Counted from the stretch's first letter, positions 1 to 12,333 are shown. The stretch: 64,000 bases of DNA from Anagrus nilaparvatae (GCA_022575985.1 JAKSXM010000132.1:5704001-5768000), one strand, 5' to 3'. The notes: generated by a model not told the origin, from the sequence alone. Program-made: numbers and translations.

Positions 1-2230
1 TTGTTAGCGCATCTGTATCTACTGGATTATATGTCATATCATGATTACTACAGCATACTTTTAAAACGTTTATTAGTAGCGTTTTATTCAATGATATTAT
101 TTCTTTGTCAGTTAAACTGTATGATGGAAATTTTCTTAATCCTTGACCAATAACTCCTGCATGAAATACAGAAGAATGTCTTTGAGCCAAAATGGATCCT
201 GTTCCTTGTTTATGATTTTGGTCCAATAAAAGCGTATTTGTTTCAAGTAGATTCAATTTTTCTTTTGCACCAAAATTTCTGGCATGTTCATTAGAAATTG
301 TAGATTCTAAAATTTCTCTAAGAGCCAACATTCTTGTATAGGATGATTGAGTTGTCAAATCTTGAAGAAAACGATAAGTAAATTTTAAACCTCTTTCTTT
401 TTTAATGATGTTTTCTTCTTTCATACACATAAAAAAATAGTGAATGATTGCTCTTGTAATTCTTAAAGTAAGTTCTACACTTACTGAAAAATTTTTATGA
501 CCAATAGGATTAAAACAGCTCAGCATTTCAATTATATCTGATGCTAAATGAAAATTATTTGTTTTCAACAATAATAATGATATTTGAAGTAAATTTTCTT
601 TAACTGCTTGACTTATAAAGTTTGATTTTAAACTTAATGATTTAACGGATGGATTTTTTTCCCATTTCAATAAAACTTTAAAATTTTTAAATAATCTTCT
701 GGCCGTTGAATCGTCTAGAGAACTTGAATAATGTATTTCTCTAATTGCTTGTTCTACTACTTGAGTCAATAACCCATTGTTATTTGTTGTATTACTAATT
801 TTACATTTTTTTGAAAATAAGATTATGTTATCATCAATAAAGTGAAGTAAAACTGCTAGATGAAAACTTTTTTCTGCATTTTGTAAAACATAAATAGCAG
901 CTCGTATTAAAATATTAGAATTTTGTGTTCCAAGAAGGGATAATAATTTAGAAGCAGTCTTAATTTTCAATGGATGATTGCTTAATAACATAGAAATTAA
1001 AATTGATAAATCTTGCTTTATAGATGCAAGCATTGGGATATCACTAAAGTTTGTGTTATCTGATCTGCTTAAATATTCAGTTTCTTGAAGAATGAGTTCC
1101 AATATTTCTTGAGAAATATTTTTTACATTTTGGGTATCATTTAATTTTTTAAAAACAATATTACCTGTATTCAAACTTGTATCCAATAAAATATTTATAA
1201 TTTGCAAAGCACCTTGATTACACCCTAATGCTATACTAACTGTGGTATTCATTAAATTTGTTGGACTGTTGTTAAAAAATTTAATCCATTCTGAAGAAAC
1301 TAAAACTAACTTTGGGATTATCTCAGGTTTTAAGATTTGAGAAATATCATTTATTAAAACTTTAGATAAAACTGGAGATAAAGATGCTAATTTTAACAAA
1401 AAAGGAACTGTTGCATATTTTTGTTTTTTGCTTTCATCATTTTTTTCTTCTAGACTTCGAGAAAATAAATTCAATAAAGCTGTTCTTATTTCATGAAAAT
1501 GTCCATTTGCTAAATAACTAAGTATACTTACAACAGAATTCAATTTTGAGTCACTTTTTTGTTTTTTATGGTCATTAAAATCAAATGATGAAAAATCTTG
1601 TAAACCACAGCTTAAAATTTTTTTTATAACAATCTTGGGAAAACAATTACCAACATGCGCAACAACCCAATCAAAATTTGGATGATGTAGAATATTAATA
1701 TTCCATAAAACATTAATACAGGTCTCACTATCAGTTAGCATGGTAAATTTTAAACATTGAGTAGTCATATCAACCAGAATTCTTGTAGCTTGACATGACA
1801 TCCACTGTTGTAATGTATCAATAATTCCTTGATTTTCTGATATATTATTGCGTTTAGAATAATCTGATGAAATGGTGCCTAGGAGGTCAAGAGACCAATT
1901 TAAAATTATAGGTGCCCATGCTTGAGGATTTTCATTTACAAAATCATTCAGAACGTAATAAATTTCAGTCATTATGTTCTCTTCAACAATTGAAAAAAAT
2001 TGATTTGTTTCAATTTGTCGAAAATGCTTTTTTACAGCTTTAAAAAAAACAGTACAGAAATATTCAAGAGTAGCATCTCTTGACGCAGGTACGTTTTTTA
2101 GTAAATTAGTAGCAGTTTTAGTCAGTTCAAGCATATTTACACTATGACTTGTTCTGGATGTTCCAGATATAAACTTTTTAACCTCATTCATTATGTTTGG
2201 ATTATTGAAATTATTTGGAAATTGTGGCAT
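1..2230 (-). CDS. IntS5: Integrator complex subunit 5, N-terminal ~743 residues (runs off the window)
   Basis: Integrator is the nuclear complex on RNA polymerase II that cleaves snRNA 3' ends and attenuates nascent transcripts; subunit 5 is a helical scaffold. One minus-strand frame stays open from 2230 to base 1 with no intron. Two stretches match what I know of metazoan INTS5: ENPQAWAPIILNWSLDLLG (about residues 110-130) and FDWVVAHVGNCFP followed by a KILSCGLQDF-like segment, which in the human protein follows a QLWMGCRATRT-like block (here QQWMSCQATR). I place the start at 2230; an in-frame Met at 2191 is the alternative. The rest is alpha-helical with no motif I can name. The C-terminus lies left of the window. 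Identity is secure from the conserved blocks; the exact start is not. Confidence 0.88.
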   Translation of the reverse strand, partial: MPQFPNNFNNPNIMNEVKKFISGTSRTSHSVNMLELTKTATNLLKNVPASRDATLEYFCTVFFKAVKKHFRQIETNQFFSIVEENIMTEIYYVLNDFVNENPQAWAPIILNWSLDLLGTISSDYSKRNNISENQGIIDTLQQWMSCQATRILVDMTTQCLKFTMLTDSETCINVLWNINILHHPNFDWVVAHVGNCFPKIVIKKILSCGLQDFSSFDFNDHKKQKSDSKLNSVVSILSYLANGHFHEIRTALLNLFSRSLEEKNDESKKQKYATVPFLLKLASLSPVLSKVLINDISQILKPEIIPKLVLVSSEWIKFFNNSPTNLMNTTVSIALGCNQGALQIINILLDTSLNTGNIVFKKLNDTQNVKNISQEILELILQETEYLSRSDNTNFSDIPMLASIKQDLSILISMLLSNHPLKIKTASKLLSLLGTQNSNILIRAAIYVLQNAEKSFHLAVLLHFIDDNIILFSKKCKISNTTNNNGLLTQVVEQAIREIHYSSSLDDSTARRLFKNFKVLLKWEKNPSVKSLSLKSNFISQAVKENLLQISLLLLKTNNFHLASDIIEMLSCFNPIGHKNFSVSVELTLRITRAIIHYFFMCMKEENIIKKERGLKFTYRFLQDLTTQSSYTRMLALREILESTISNEHARNFGAKEKLNLLETNTLLLDQNHKQGTGSILAQRHSSVFHAGVIGQGLRKFPSYSLTDKEIISLNKTLLINVLKVCCSNHDMTYNPVDTDALT

Positions 2231-3202
2231 ATTTGCTTTCAATAAGAATGAAATTCTTAGCTGCCTTACATTTATATTAACGAATAGCAGGTGTTATAAA
2301 TTAGTTTATAATAGCATTGATCTATACCCGGTAAATAATATATTTTTTGAAAACATTTTCCACTTTCTTAAATGTAATAAAAACTCCATTTTTTGAAGAT
2401 CTAAATTTGTAAAGTCTTGAATCTTAAATAAATAGAACAAAAGAATATTTAAAATAACCGTTTGCCAAAAATTAATAATGCTTTGACTTTGTTATATTAT
2501 AAGCTTTATATGATCTAACAAAAATTCTCTATTTCTCTGAGTCAACATTCAGCAATCAACAAAAGAATTTCTAACCTAATATATGTACATAAAAAATATC
2601 ATTTGATCACGTGTCAAAAATTGCATTGTTGGCGGGGTGGAGTATTGAATTTCAAAATAAAAATTTTTAAGCACGCATTATTTCCAAATTTAATACAAGG
2701 ATTAACTTTTAATAACTTTTTTTAATGTGTTGAAATATTAAAAATTATATTAATTAAATTCATAGACTTTTATTGAATTTAATTTTGTACAAATTAGATA
2801 ATTTAAATAAAAATATATATTTTCAAACGTATGTATTTGAAAATAGTCAAAATAATTTTGTTTGGGCATCATCTGAAAATTATATTTAAATATTTATAAG
2901 AAAATTTGGGAAGTTAATTTCCATTTTTAACAAATTAAAGCAAGAAATTACTAAGCTTCATTCAAAAATTGTAAAGCTCTCTTAAAAATCTAAGCCTATT
3001 AAGAACTAAGAATCAAATGCATCAACAAAATGAAATGTAATTTAAATTAATTTTTATATCTATAATTTTAAAAATACGTTTATTTTTCATAAAATAAACA
3101 AACATAGCAAAAAGAATTAGATAATAGTTGTTAATAAAAAAAATAATAATATTTATTTTGAAATTACAGTTTAAAAAATATTTTATTTCTAAATTATATA
3201 AA
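2231..3202. other. Spacer: IntS5 promoter side and PSMA3 3' side
   Basis: AT-rich, no credible coding frame. A CACGTG E-box core sits at 2608-2613 beside a G-rich patch (2631-2640), upstream of IntS5 and plausibly part of its promoter (inference). On the minus strand a possible AATAAA poly(A) signal for PSMA3 reads from 3187 to 3182, shortly after its stop. Confidence 0.4.
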
Positions 3203-3967
3203 TTACATATCTTCAACATCACTTTCAGAATCTTCAGCCACTAATTGTTTAGCTCTAGCTTCTGCTTCAGCTTTAATTTCTAATGGTATTCTTTCATGTT
3301 TTCCATTTGTATGTGCACCGACCCAACTCATTTCAAGTTCAAATTGTTTATCTTTTAATTCGTCATGAACCAAATAAATAATACGAGCTGCTTCTTTCAC
3401 TAAATCCTTATAATCCATGTTTGCAAGTTGGAGTTTTTCTATTTCTGTTTTAGCAGACTGTTTTGCTTTACCAATAGCACAACCTGAATAACCATAGGAA
3501 ACTCCAGAAGGCTCAATCATATACATTTGTGGTTGACCCTCTTCATAAGCACTTAATATTATGGAGCAGCCGTAAGGTCTTACAGCGGAATATAATGTAT
3601 ATGCATGCATATACATAGAAACTCTTTCGTTTAGGTATTTTAAAGGTATTCCAACTCCATATTGAGCTTTATAATTTGCTGCTTCTAATCTGGCAGTTTC
3701 TACGATTTGTCGAGCATCAGAAATGACACCTGATACTGCCATGCCTATGTGTTCATCAATTATAAAAGTTCTTCTGTTTGTACATGGTTCATATAATTTT
3801 GATGTTACTATTTTTTCAACTGCTAAAACAACTGCATTTTTTCCACGAACTCCAATTACTGTACCACTGTTTTCAACTGCTTTTTGTGCATACTCAACTT
3901 GAAAAACACGTCCGTCCGGAGAAAATTGAGATGCTGATAAATCATAACCGGTTCCAATAGAACTCAT
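3203..3967 (-). CDS. PSMA3: 20S proteasome subunit alpha type-3 (alpha7)
   Basis: One of the seven alpha subunits forming the outer rings of the 20S proteasome, which gate substrate entry in cytosol and nucleus. It is a single 254-residue ORF without introns, close to the usual 255. The alpha-subunit N-terminal signature is present from residue 8 ([20 protein letters not shown]). The block [20 protein letters not shown], the segment [18 protein letters not shown] and the acidic tail ending EDM are hallmarks of alpha-3. Like other alpha subunits it has no catalytic threonine. The initiator begins the MSSIGTGYD motif that is invariant in this family, so the start is well fixed. A short minus-strand poly(A) signal lies about 20 bases past the stop. 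No oddity seen. Confidence 0.97.
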   Translation of the reverse strand: MSSIGTGYDLSASQFSPDGRVFQVEYAQKAVENSGTVIGVRGKNAVVLAVEKIVTSKLYEPCTNRRTFIIDEHIGMAVSGVISDARQIVETARLEAANYKAQYGVGIPLKYLNERVSMYMHAYTLYSAVRPYGCSIILSAYEEGQPQMYMIEPSGVSYGYSGCAIGKAKQSAKTEIEKLQLANMDYKDLVKEAARIIYLVHDELKDKQFELEMSWVGAHTNGKHERIPLEIKAEAEARAKQLVAEDSESDVEDM

Positions 3968-5719
3968 CGCTAAAATTTTTTTATGAAATCAATTAACTTT
4001 AGTAAAATTTTGTTAAAAAAATTTTTTTTCACAATTACCTGAATAAGATTAATAAATAACAATTATTAAACGAATTGAAAGAACGATGATTAGCAATAAG
4101 TAGTATACACTCTAACCTTACAAAAAATCCGGTCTAAAAGCGTTCATCCCTCCCTCGCACACACAAATCAAATTGAAAATTATCTGTTCTCTTATTGGCT
4201 GTTTCACAATAGGATTGTACTAAATGAACCAATTAATTCTTTCTTCTTACCCGCATTTTTTAAAAAAAATGGAAAATTTTTCTTATCTTATTTTTATTTT
4301 ATATTTAGAAAATAAATAGAAAAATTTATAAAATTTGTTAATAAAACTACTATTTCTACTTTTTGGCTATATAAACGAAACAAATTTTTTTAAGCTATTA
4401 AAATTGCAGCTATTTTATGAATTCCTCAAAATAAAAAATTCATCCTTGAGGTAGAAAATCTGCTGGATTCGGATCTGCCATCGGTTTTTTAGAAAAATCA
4501 ATGCATATAGCACTTTTTTTTAAATTATAATAATTTCTCAAAAAGCTAAAAATTGGTTTTCTTCAAGTAGCAAAACAAATTTAATGTTTTAATTTCTCAG
4601 AAAATTAGATGGGTGTAAATTTCTTTTTTCTCAATCATATCTTACTATAATTTAATGAAATACAAATAAAATTGGAAAAATTAACATTAATGAAAATAAT
4701 TTTATCTTTATGATAAATTGTATGTTTTCTCTTTTTGATGCAAATTAATCTTTCAAATTTTCCAATTTTACATACGAAGAATTTAAAGATTAGATCAAAT
4801 TCATGTAGTGAAAGGAAATACAGAAAAAGGGAATCAAGATAATTTCTTTTTTTTTTTATCCAGCAGATTTTCTATCTTTTTTTTACATTGAAAACTCATA
4901 AAGGCAGAAAAATGAAAAATAAGAAAATTTCTTTTATTTTTAGGCACTTTAAAAACTCAAAAAAAAATTAAAACAACAGTGAAAAAATAAAATTTAAAAG
5001 TTGCTTTAGCTTTTAAAATTTTTAAAACAGCTATCATTTTGAATTTTCGAAATTTTTGACATTCAATTAACTTAAAATCTCAATTAATTATTTTAAAAAA
5101 TGTAACTTTGTAAATTTTGTAAAATAAATATATTTATTAAATTATTCTAAATATAATTTTTTTTGTTTTCTTACAATTAATTAGTATAAAATTTATTTAA
5201 TAAATTCAATTTTAGAGATTGGGATTATTATTTCAATAAAATTTTACACTAATTGAAAAGACGAACACCATAATATACATGTAATTAAAAATTTTAAAAG
5301 TTTACCTTTTATATATACTATCTCTAATTAATTTAATTAAATTAACATCTTAGCTCTTACTATACAATCAACTTAAATTTTTGAATCTATTATATTTATT
5401 ATAATAGAATTTTATTAATTTAAAAAAAAAATATTGATTTTTTTTATAAGAAATATTTTACATAAATCCTACCAAAAATTTGGTATTTAAAATAAAACTT
5501 TTATTTAAAACTTGGCCTAAATATTATTTACTAAGCATTTTTTTTTTTGTTTTTGGACAAAATATAGTAAAAATATATTGAAAATATGACTTTTATTACT
5601 TTCTATGTACTTTTTTTTTCATAAATTATTTTACTATAAATATCTTAAATAAGATATAAGTCCTTAAAATTCTTCTATGCATAAAATTTATAATAATACA
5701 GCTTAAAAATTAATTAATA
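3968..5719. other. Spacer between PSMA3 and PLK4 3' end
   Basis: About 1.75 kb of AT-rich sequence. The PSMA3 promoter should lie just right of 3967; an ATTGG (inverted CCAAT) is visible near 4194. A short foldback element (4452-4874) is annotated separately. Nothing else coding is visible. Confidence 0.35.
4452..4874. repeat. Putative small foldback/MITE with perfect 17-bp inverted ends
   Basis: TAGAAAATCTGCTGGAT at 4452-4468 is the exact reverse complement of 4858-4874. The 389 bases between are AT-rich and non-coding. No target-site duplication is evident, so this could be an old MITE or a chance-preserved pair; 17 perfect bases of mixed composition make chance unlikely. Confidence 0.45.
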
Positions 5720-8700
5720 TTATCGTATCGTTTTTATCGAAGATTGCACAAGCTGTTTTACAATATTAGGTAAGTATTGAAGTTTATCATGTACTATTTG
5801 TGGAATTTCCATTGGATGTTGATTTTGGTTATATTGTACAACAGCTCCATTTGGAGTTTGATATGTAATACCTCCTCCGTAATTTTGGGGTTTTACCTGA
5901 AAAATATATAAATTTTATTTTAAAAAATTTATTTCTTAAATTATACAGAATCTGTTAAAAAAGGAAACTAACAATTATACTAGAACCGTCTTTGTAATCA
6001 ATTTTTATGTCTCCTGAATTCAATTGAGTTGCTGTGCATACATCAGAAACATTAATTTTGTTCGATCGAGATTTTGAGTTTCTAAATGAATTGAGATTTG
6101 AGATTTTTGAACGTGAAGGAACTGAAGAAACCATAGAACAAGTAGCATCAAACGAAGGAATCTGAAACGTAAAATTTATGTAAAAAATTCACAAACTTTT
6201 TCTTTTTGTATTTTTGATTAGTATTTTACCACTGGAGGTGATAAAGATGATGAAATATTCTCTTTTCCCTGCAAACAAGATACTTCTCTAAGTGGTGCAC
6301 TAGGCCTTCTACCAATTATAACTGGAAAATTACTATGCCCCGTTGCAGTTTCTAAGGCACTAAGAGCAGAATCTATTGACAAACAACGTTTGTAACAATC
6401 TAAATAATGATTATAATGGTCCTCCCAACTTGATGAAATTTCATTTTCCCCGTAAACTTCTCCTGATTTTGTAGTTAAATTTACTGAACCTTCAGTACGA
6501 GTAATCTAAAAAAAACGAAAAATAAATATTTATAAATTATTAGAAAATTGAACTAAAACAAAAACTATATATATTACTATTAAAACAAAAAAATAGTATA
6601 ATTTTAATAAAATATTTAATTGCAGTAAAAATTTGGTGATTCATTATTTTCAAAAACACAAATAAAGTTTAAATAATAATATTTTTCAAAAAACTAAATA
6701 CACTTTGAATAATTATTTACTTTTATTCCATCATAGAAATGCATTTCACAATTAGGACGAGGCCCATTTTCCATAAAAAAACATTTAGACTTTGGTGTAT
6801 ATAAAGTTATTTTCGGTGTTTTGCCTTTAACCAAATTGACGTATCTAACGGCATATAAATATTTTCGATGATGTTTCAAAGGCAATGTTTCATATGAATA
6901 TATTCTATCAGTTCCTTGCTTTGGTAAAGGTATCGGTTCTGATCCTATGTCAGTCAATTCTGTAGGCTTATATAAAATTATCCTTAATCCATCATTAGAT
7001 ATTCGACAAACTTCATAAATTTTGTATGAAGTGTGTTTTTTTGTTGTAAATTCAATGCAAACTTCTCCATTTTGAAGAATAGTTAATATAGCTGTTTTCG
7101 TTTGATTTCGATTTGGCTGAAGTCTTATTGAATTTAGAGGAGGTACGCTTAATTTATGTTCTACAATTTCTTTATTAATAAATTCATTTTCTTCTTTTTC
7201 TTGTCTGTAATTTTGATATTGTAAACCTTCATTGCTTTTCGTGTAAGGCCTATTATTTGAATCATTTTGAAAAAAAACTTGACTAGAGGGAGGTGGTGCA
7301 ATTCCAGATAAAACTGAATTTTCATTTTTTGAGGGTTCAGAACATTTAAAATTGTTATTGAACATATAATTATTTTGTTCAGGTTCCGTCCAAGGTTCGC
7401 TTCTTGTGCTAAATGCTGTACCAAACCCATTATATTTAAATGGACTGGAAGCAATTCTTTCTTCAGATCGTGATTTATGTCTAGGCCAACTACAAGTTGA
7501 TAATGTTCTGCCTAAACCTGAATCAACGTTATTACTTGATAGATTTCCGTAACCAATTTTATTCTAAAACAGATAAAATTTAATTATAATTTACTGTTTA
7601 AAAAAGTATTTTCATAAATTATTAAAAATTTTTTACTTGTCGCTGCTTTCCAAGAAATGTAATGAAAGGATGTTTTAAGATTTCTTTTAATTTTATTCTT
7701 TCTTTTGGATTTTTTTTTAATAATCGATCAATAAGATCTTTTGCATTATCAGATAAATGTGAAGGCATGACATAATCTGCCATTACAACTCTCGTTAACG
7801 TACTCTTTACAGCTTCTGTCTCAAATGGAGGTTTTCCAACTAGCAATGTATATAACATACAACCTAAGCTCCAAACATCAGTTTCTAAACCATGGGAAGA
7901 TCTAGTGGCAACCTATAATAAATATAATCATTATTATTTAGATTTAAAAAAAATATATTTGTATTTACCTCTGGAGAAATAAAATTTGGGGTTCCACACA
8001 TTGTCAAATGTTTTTCATCAGGTCGGGATAATTGTGTAGCAAGTCCAAAATCTGCAATTTTCTAGAATTCCAAAATCAATTAAATATTTTAACTATTCAA
8101 TATTTTACATAAAACATTTTAAACTTACAACTTGCATGTCCTTTGTTAAAAGTAAATTTGAAAGTGACATATCTCTGTGTAGAATTTGGTGAGAATGGAG
8201 GTAAAGAAGACCCAGTACCACTTGCTGCATTATACGAGCAGCTAAAAATTTATTGGATTTCATTTTAATTTAATAATAAAGTTGTTTTTAATATACTTTT
8301 CTTGCATACCTTCTGGCTCAGAAAATGGTTGACTACCATTTTCTTTGAGATATCGTTGCATTTCTCCATTATGACACAACTCCAAAACCATATAAACATA
8401 ATTAGAGTCTTCAAAAAATGTATATAATTCTAAAACAGCTGGATGTTTCAGTCTAGAATGAATCGAAACTTCTTGTCTGACTCTCCCAACCATTCCTCCA
8501 GCTTGCATTAATTTTTTGTCGATCTAAAAATTTTAAAAAGTAAAATTGATATATACAGAATAAATGTAATTAATAATTATGAATAAGAAAATTTTCATTA
8601 ACAAGTTTAATTTTTAGATGAAGTAATAAAAAAATAAAATTTTAACACGACTGAACAATTATTTTAAACAAGTTGTTTTAAATAAAACTAAAATTAACAA

Positions 8701-8928
8701 AATTAGAAACACTATAATTACCATTTTGATCGCAACTTCCAAGCCTGTACGAAGACATTTTGCTTTATAAACGCTGGCAAAACCACCTTTTCCTAGGAGA
8801 TTTAAGACTTGGTATTCCTAATAAAAAAAATAAACTCAATTTTTAACTTTGAAATTTTAAAAACAAACGGTTACTTTTGAAATTCTAACCTCAATTTTTT
8901 CTCCAAATCCACCAGAAAAATCTGGCAT
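5720..8928 (-). CDS. PLK4: Serine/threonine-protein kinase PLK4 (SAK), ten exons, 771 aa
   Basis: Master kinase of centriole duplication. Exons (minus): 8928-8890, 8817-8722, 8523-8310, 8241-8129, 8061-7969, 7912-7637, 7563-6721, 6505-6230, 6161-5973, 5896-5720. All borders are GT-AG and phases join, giving 2316 nt. The kinase domain begins near residue 14: glycine loop GKGGFASVY (22-30), ATP lysine K44, HRD D140, DFG 158-160, activation-loop T174 before GTPNFISPE. It closely resembles the known PLK4 kinase ([23 protein letters not shown]). The linker holds DSG at 291-293 followed by T297 and S299, a candidate Slimb/beta-TrCP phosphodegron as in SAK. The cryptic polo-box region occupies roughly residues 370-560, and the last exon holds polo box 3. 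Total length is near the Drosophila SAK length. Function of the degron is inferred. Confidence 0.95.
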
Positions 8929-9505
8929 TTTTTTCGATTATTTCGCAAATCGAAATATCTGTAATTTACAAATTTAATATGTGTTAGTAATTTTCACTTA
9001 ATTTAGACCTGATAATGCGAAAAATGTTATAAAATTTACCTGAAAATTCTCCGAGTAAATTAATAACATCCCGCTTGAACAATGCTGCCGAGTTCGGGTT
9101 AGGTCAGTTTCTCCAAGGATGGGTTAGGTTAATGATTATTGTTTACACGACCTAACTTAAACATTAATATATACTGTACTGTACTGTTATGAAAAAGACT
9201 CCGAAAAAATCTGATAAAAAAAAAAACGACGTTAATTAATTTAAAAAATAAAAGAAGTTCGATGTGTTATTTTATTAATTGAAGTAAATATATATAGGAT
9301 ATATATTATTATCAAATTAAATACATTCACTTATTTGTGAGTATACTTAATTTATAACTGCCTAGGGATTTATTTATAAATGTGTTATACATCAATTTTA
9401 TTTAATTATTTTTTTTATTTTAAGTAATGAAAAAATAAAATTTAATTTTAATTTCTACTATTTTGAACTTAAAAATTAAATTAAATTAAATTATAAAATT
9501 TAATT
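8929..9505. other. PLK4 promoter/5' leader and serine-hydrolase 3' flank
   Basis: Mostly AT-rich. A more balanced patch (9060-9160) upstream of PLK4 contains two copies of GGGTTAGGT and probably marks the transcription start area (inference). No ORF of note. Confidence 0.35.
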
Positions 9506-10556
9506 TTATATATCGTATTTTTCTAAAAATGGATTTATTTTTTTAAATGTTTCTTCTGGATGAGTTAAATGGACATGGTGTTTCCCATCAATATCAGATA
9601 TAACGAATTCTTTACAATTTTTTTTCATTATCTTTTCAACTTCACCAGAATATTTTTCTCTACCTGGAAATACAGTTTCTGAAGCTCTCAAAATAAAATA
9701 TGGATTTTTAATTAATTTTGCTGCCTCAAAAATATCGTTAATTGAATAACGTTTATCAAAACCTCTAAAATTTAAACGAAAATCTCTTGTCATACTAAAT
9801 TTATTATTATCATTCCTCTTTGCCCCACGAGTCATCAAAATTTTTGTAGTTTCAACATCTAATGATTTGAAAAAAGTTGCTTCCATCCATCTTTTAATAA
9901 CTTCTTCTTCCGTATAAGATGGTAGACTACCTTGTTTTTTTTCAAATGCAATTAATTTATCGATTCCTTTGGCTAATTTTTTACAATGTTCTTCTACTGT
10001 ACTTGGAAAAAATTCTAATGAATCCATACTGATGACAAACTTTGTATCTTCTGGATATAAAATTGCGTAATTAAAACACATTATTCCACCAGCTGAGTGA
10101 CCCATTAACTTAGTTTGATTCCATCCAAAATGATCTCTTATAAGTCTAATGGTTTCAACAAAAATTGCATCATTGTAAGGAATCCCAGGTGGTAACCAAC
10201 TGGATAATCCATGTCCTGGCAAGTCTACAGCAAGAACTGGAAAATCTTTTAGTAACGGAGCAAGTTTATCAAATGAACTTGCATTGTCCATGTATCCATG
10301 AAGAGCTAATATAGGCTGTTTATTTACACAAGAATTCCAGTATTTTCCTAGAATATTAATTTATTAATTTTGATTTTAAAAATCAAAAAAAGAAAAATAT
10401 TGTTTTACCAGCAACTGTTCCCCAAGGCACATCAATTTTAATTTCTGAAAATTGATTATTAGACAAGTTTGATTTGGAATTCGCATGTATTCTCATAACA
10501 GAAATTAAATATCCACCGAAATTTTTACATGATTTACAAAATCGCTTAAAAAGCAT
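9506..10556 (-). CDS. Alpha/beta-hydrolase, SERHL/kraken-type serine hydrolase, 329 aa
   Basis: Two exons (minus): 10556-10409 and 10347-9506, phase 1 join, 990 nt. The protein begins with a basic leader (MLFKRFCKSCKNFGGY) that could be an organelle targeting peptide, then the VPWGTVAGKYW block typical of SERHL/kraken hydrolases, the oxyanion-side ALHGYMDNASSFD, and DLPGHGLSS. The nucleophile elbow GHSAGG places the catalytic Ser at about residue 134, and the catalytic His lies in GKHHVHL near residue 306. Family members are esterase-like enzymes of peroxisomes or cytoplasm; the natural substrate is not known to me. Without the upstream exon the ORF would start inside the fold (MDNASS), so the two-exon model is preferred. 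An epoxide hydrolase is less likely because of the VPWG and NASSFD blocks. Confidence 0.88.
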
Positions 10557-11226
10557 TTTAAATTTAATTTGATGATTTTTATTTTTATAGCAAAAATTTG
10601 CAACACAAGGTCATGTGATCTTCAAAATGAAGGAGGGGGATATAAAAATATAGAGGGGAACGTTTAGTTTATGTATTCTTTATATTTATTTAATTAATTT
10701 TTATTTTTTTTAAATGCATTAAAAAATATTGGGTCAATTTTTCATCTATAATATGTATTAAATGGACTGAAGGCTGAAGGATTGGTAATTGGTAGAAAAA
10801 AAATTCTATTTTTGAATACTTTTTTATAAATTTATTGTAAAAATATAAAATTAATAAGTTTCTGCAAGTGATTTACTTCAGTAATAATAATAATAATAAT
10901 AATAATAATTTAATAAATTAAATTCAAAAATAATAGAAAAATTAAATATTTATAAAAACAAAAAATTTTAAATCAAAAGCTATAATTCGTAATTAAATAT
11001 TGAAGTTATAATTTATAATTTACAAAATAAAAGCTATTTTTTTTACAATATTATTTTATCTTGTAATTGGTAAGTATTAACTCCTAAAAAAATGTTTAAA
11101 ATTATTTATCAGTGTAATTATTCATATTGCTGAAAAAAAAATTTAATTTATTTATTTAATAATCTAATTAAATTACATTATTAATATTAATTTAATAATT
11201 TTCTTATAAAATAAATTGTAAAAAAT
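10557..11226. other. Spacer with TAA microsatellite
   Basis: AT-rich region between the hydrolase 5' end and the ARPC1 3' end. A run of about nine TAA units lies at 10882-10909. A short G-rich patch (10628-10660) lies just upstream of the hydrolase start. No gene seen. Confidence 0.5.
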
Positions 11227-12333
11227 TTAACAAATCTTTAACGAATTAAGAGATAACTCTGGAGTTTTCATATCCCAAACAACTAAGAGACCATCAAGAC
11301 TGCTTGTACTAAATTTAGTCTTGGATAATTTTCTAATACAAGTAATAGTGTTTTGATGTATACTATCAAGAGCACTATCATGAATTTCAGTTCTAGCTTG
11401 TCGATCAAGAGATTGAAATTTTCTCATAGCTGTTAAACCAGCTGCTTCTTTTTTCTGTGTATTATCTAATTTTGTTACAAATATTATCTGATTATTATTA
11501 TCAACTTTATATACCATTGGCATGCAATTATGTCCAGCAGCTACAATAAGATTAGAGTCTAACCAAATGCACCTTAAGAAGGGTAAATATTCAGTAGTCA
11601 ATCTAACAACTGCGTTTCCTTTTAATGAATCTGCAATGCATATTGATGAATTGTGTCCAACCCAACAAATTTTAGTTCCACAAGGACTAAAACTCACATC
11701 ATGAACCCATCCACCACCATTTTGTGAGTTACAAAATTCAGCAAAAAGTGTTCCAAGTACTGTACCAGATCCCCAAGTAGAGGCAGGCCCTGCATCTTCC
11801 ACATCCTTAATGTAAGCACTAAATATTCTGATTTTGTAATCAGTAGAGCCAGCAGCCAAAATTTTATTATCAGGATGCCAATCAATGGTTGTGACAGTTG
11901 ACTTTAAAGGTTTTTTGATATGTTTGGATACCCACCAATTATTTTCAGAAGCAAAATAACTTACAGAAATAATTCTGTCACCTGACCCAACAGCCAATTT
12001 GTTTTCTTTTGGGGACCATTTAACACAAGTAGCTGCTCGGTTAGTTCTAAGCAAAACCCAAGAAGGTGTCCATTTACCATCTTTATTTTGAGTCCAAACA
12101 TATGCATTTTTGTCAGCTGCACAAGTGACTATACGATTAGTCTTAGGTGCCCAATCAATTCCCATTATTCGTTGATCATGTTCTTGGAGAACTTCGGCAA
12201 GTTTCCAACTTGAGGAATCTTGTTTATAAACATGAACTTCATTATTGTTTGGACATACAGCTATTTCAGTTCGTTTTTCATTCCAGACATGACAAGTAAC
12301 AGCATCAAGACCTAAGTTATATACCTCGGCCAT
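11227..12333 (-). CDS. Arpc1: Actin-related protein 2/3 complex subunit 1 (ARPC1/Sop2), 368 aa
   Basis: WD40 beta-propeller subunit of the seven-member Arp2/3 complex, which nucleates branched actin filaments at the cell cortex and endocytic sites. It is a single uninterrupted exon of 368 codons, close to the usual 370-377. Recognisable blocks are the N-terminal LDAVTCHVWN, the strongly conserved EHDQRIMGIDWAPKTNRIVT with CAADKNAYVW, CVKWSPKENKLAVGSG, VTTIDWHPDNKILAAGSTD and GWVHDVSFSPCGTKICWVGH. The last is the ARPC1 version of the propeller, with the Gly-Trp-Val-His insertion. The C-terminal repeat ends SSLDGLLVVWD. The start is the first Met of the conserved N-terminus. It is divergent from the MATH-BTB gene 0.9 kb away. 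Vertebrate 1A/1B paralogy cannot be applied. Confidence 0.96.
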   Translation of the reverse strand: MAEVYNLGLDAVTCHVWNEKRTEIAVCPNNNEVHVYKQDSSSWKLAEVLQEHDQRIMGIDWAPKTNRIVTCAADKNAYVWTQNKDGKWTPSWVLLRTNRAATCVKWSPKENKLAVGSGDRIISVSYFASENNWWVSKHIKKPLKSTVTTIDWHPDNKILAAGSTDYKIRIFSAYIKDVEDAGPASTWGSGTVLGTLFAEFCNSQNGGGWVHDVSFSPCGTKICWVGHNSSICIADSLKGNAVVRLTTEYLPFLRCIWLDSNLIVAAGHNCMPMVYKVDNNNQIIFVTKLDNTQKKEAAGLTAMRKFQSLDRQARTEIHDSALDSIHQNTITCIRKLSKTKFSTSSLDGLLVVWDMKTPELSLNSLKIC

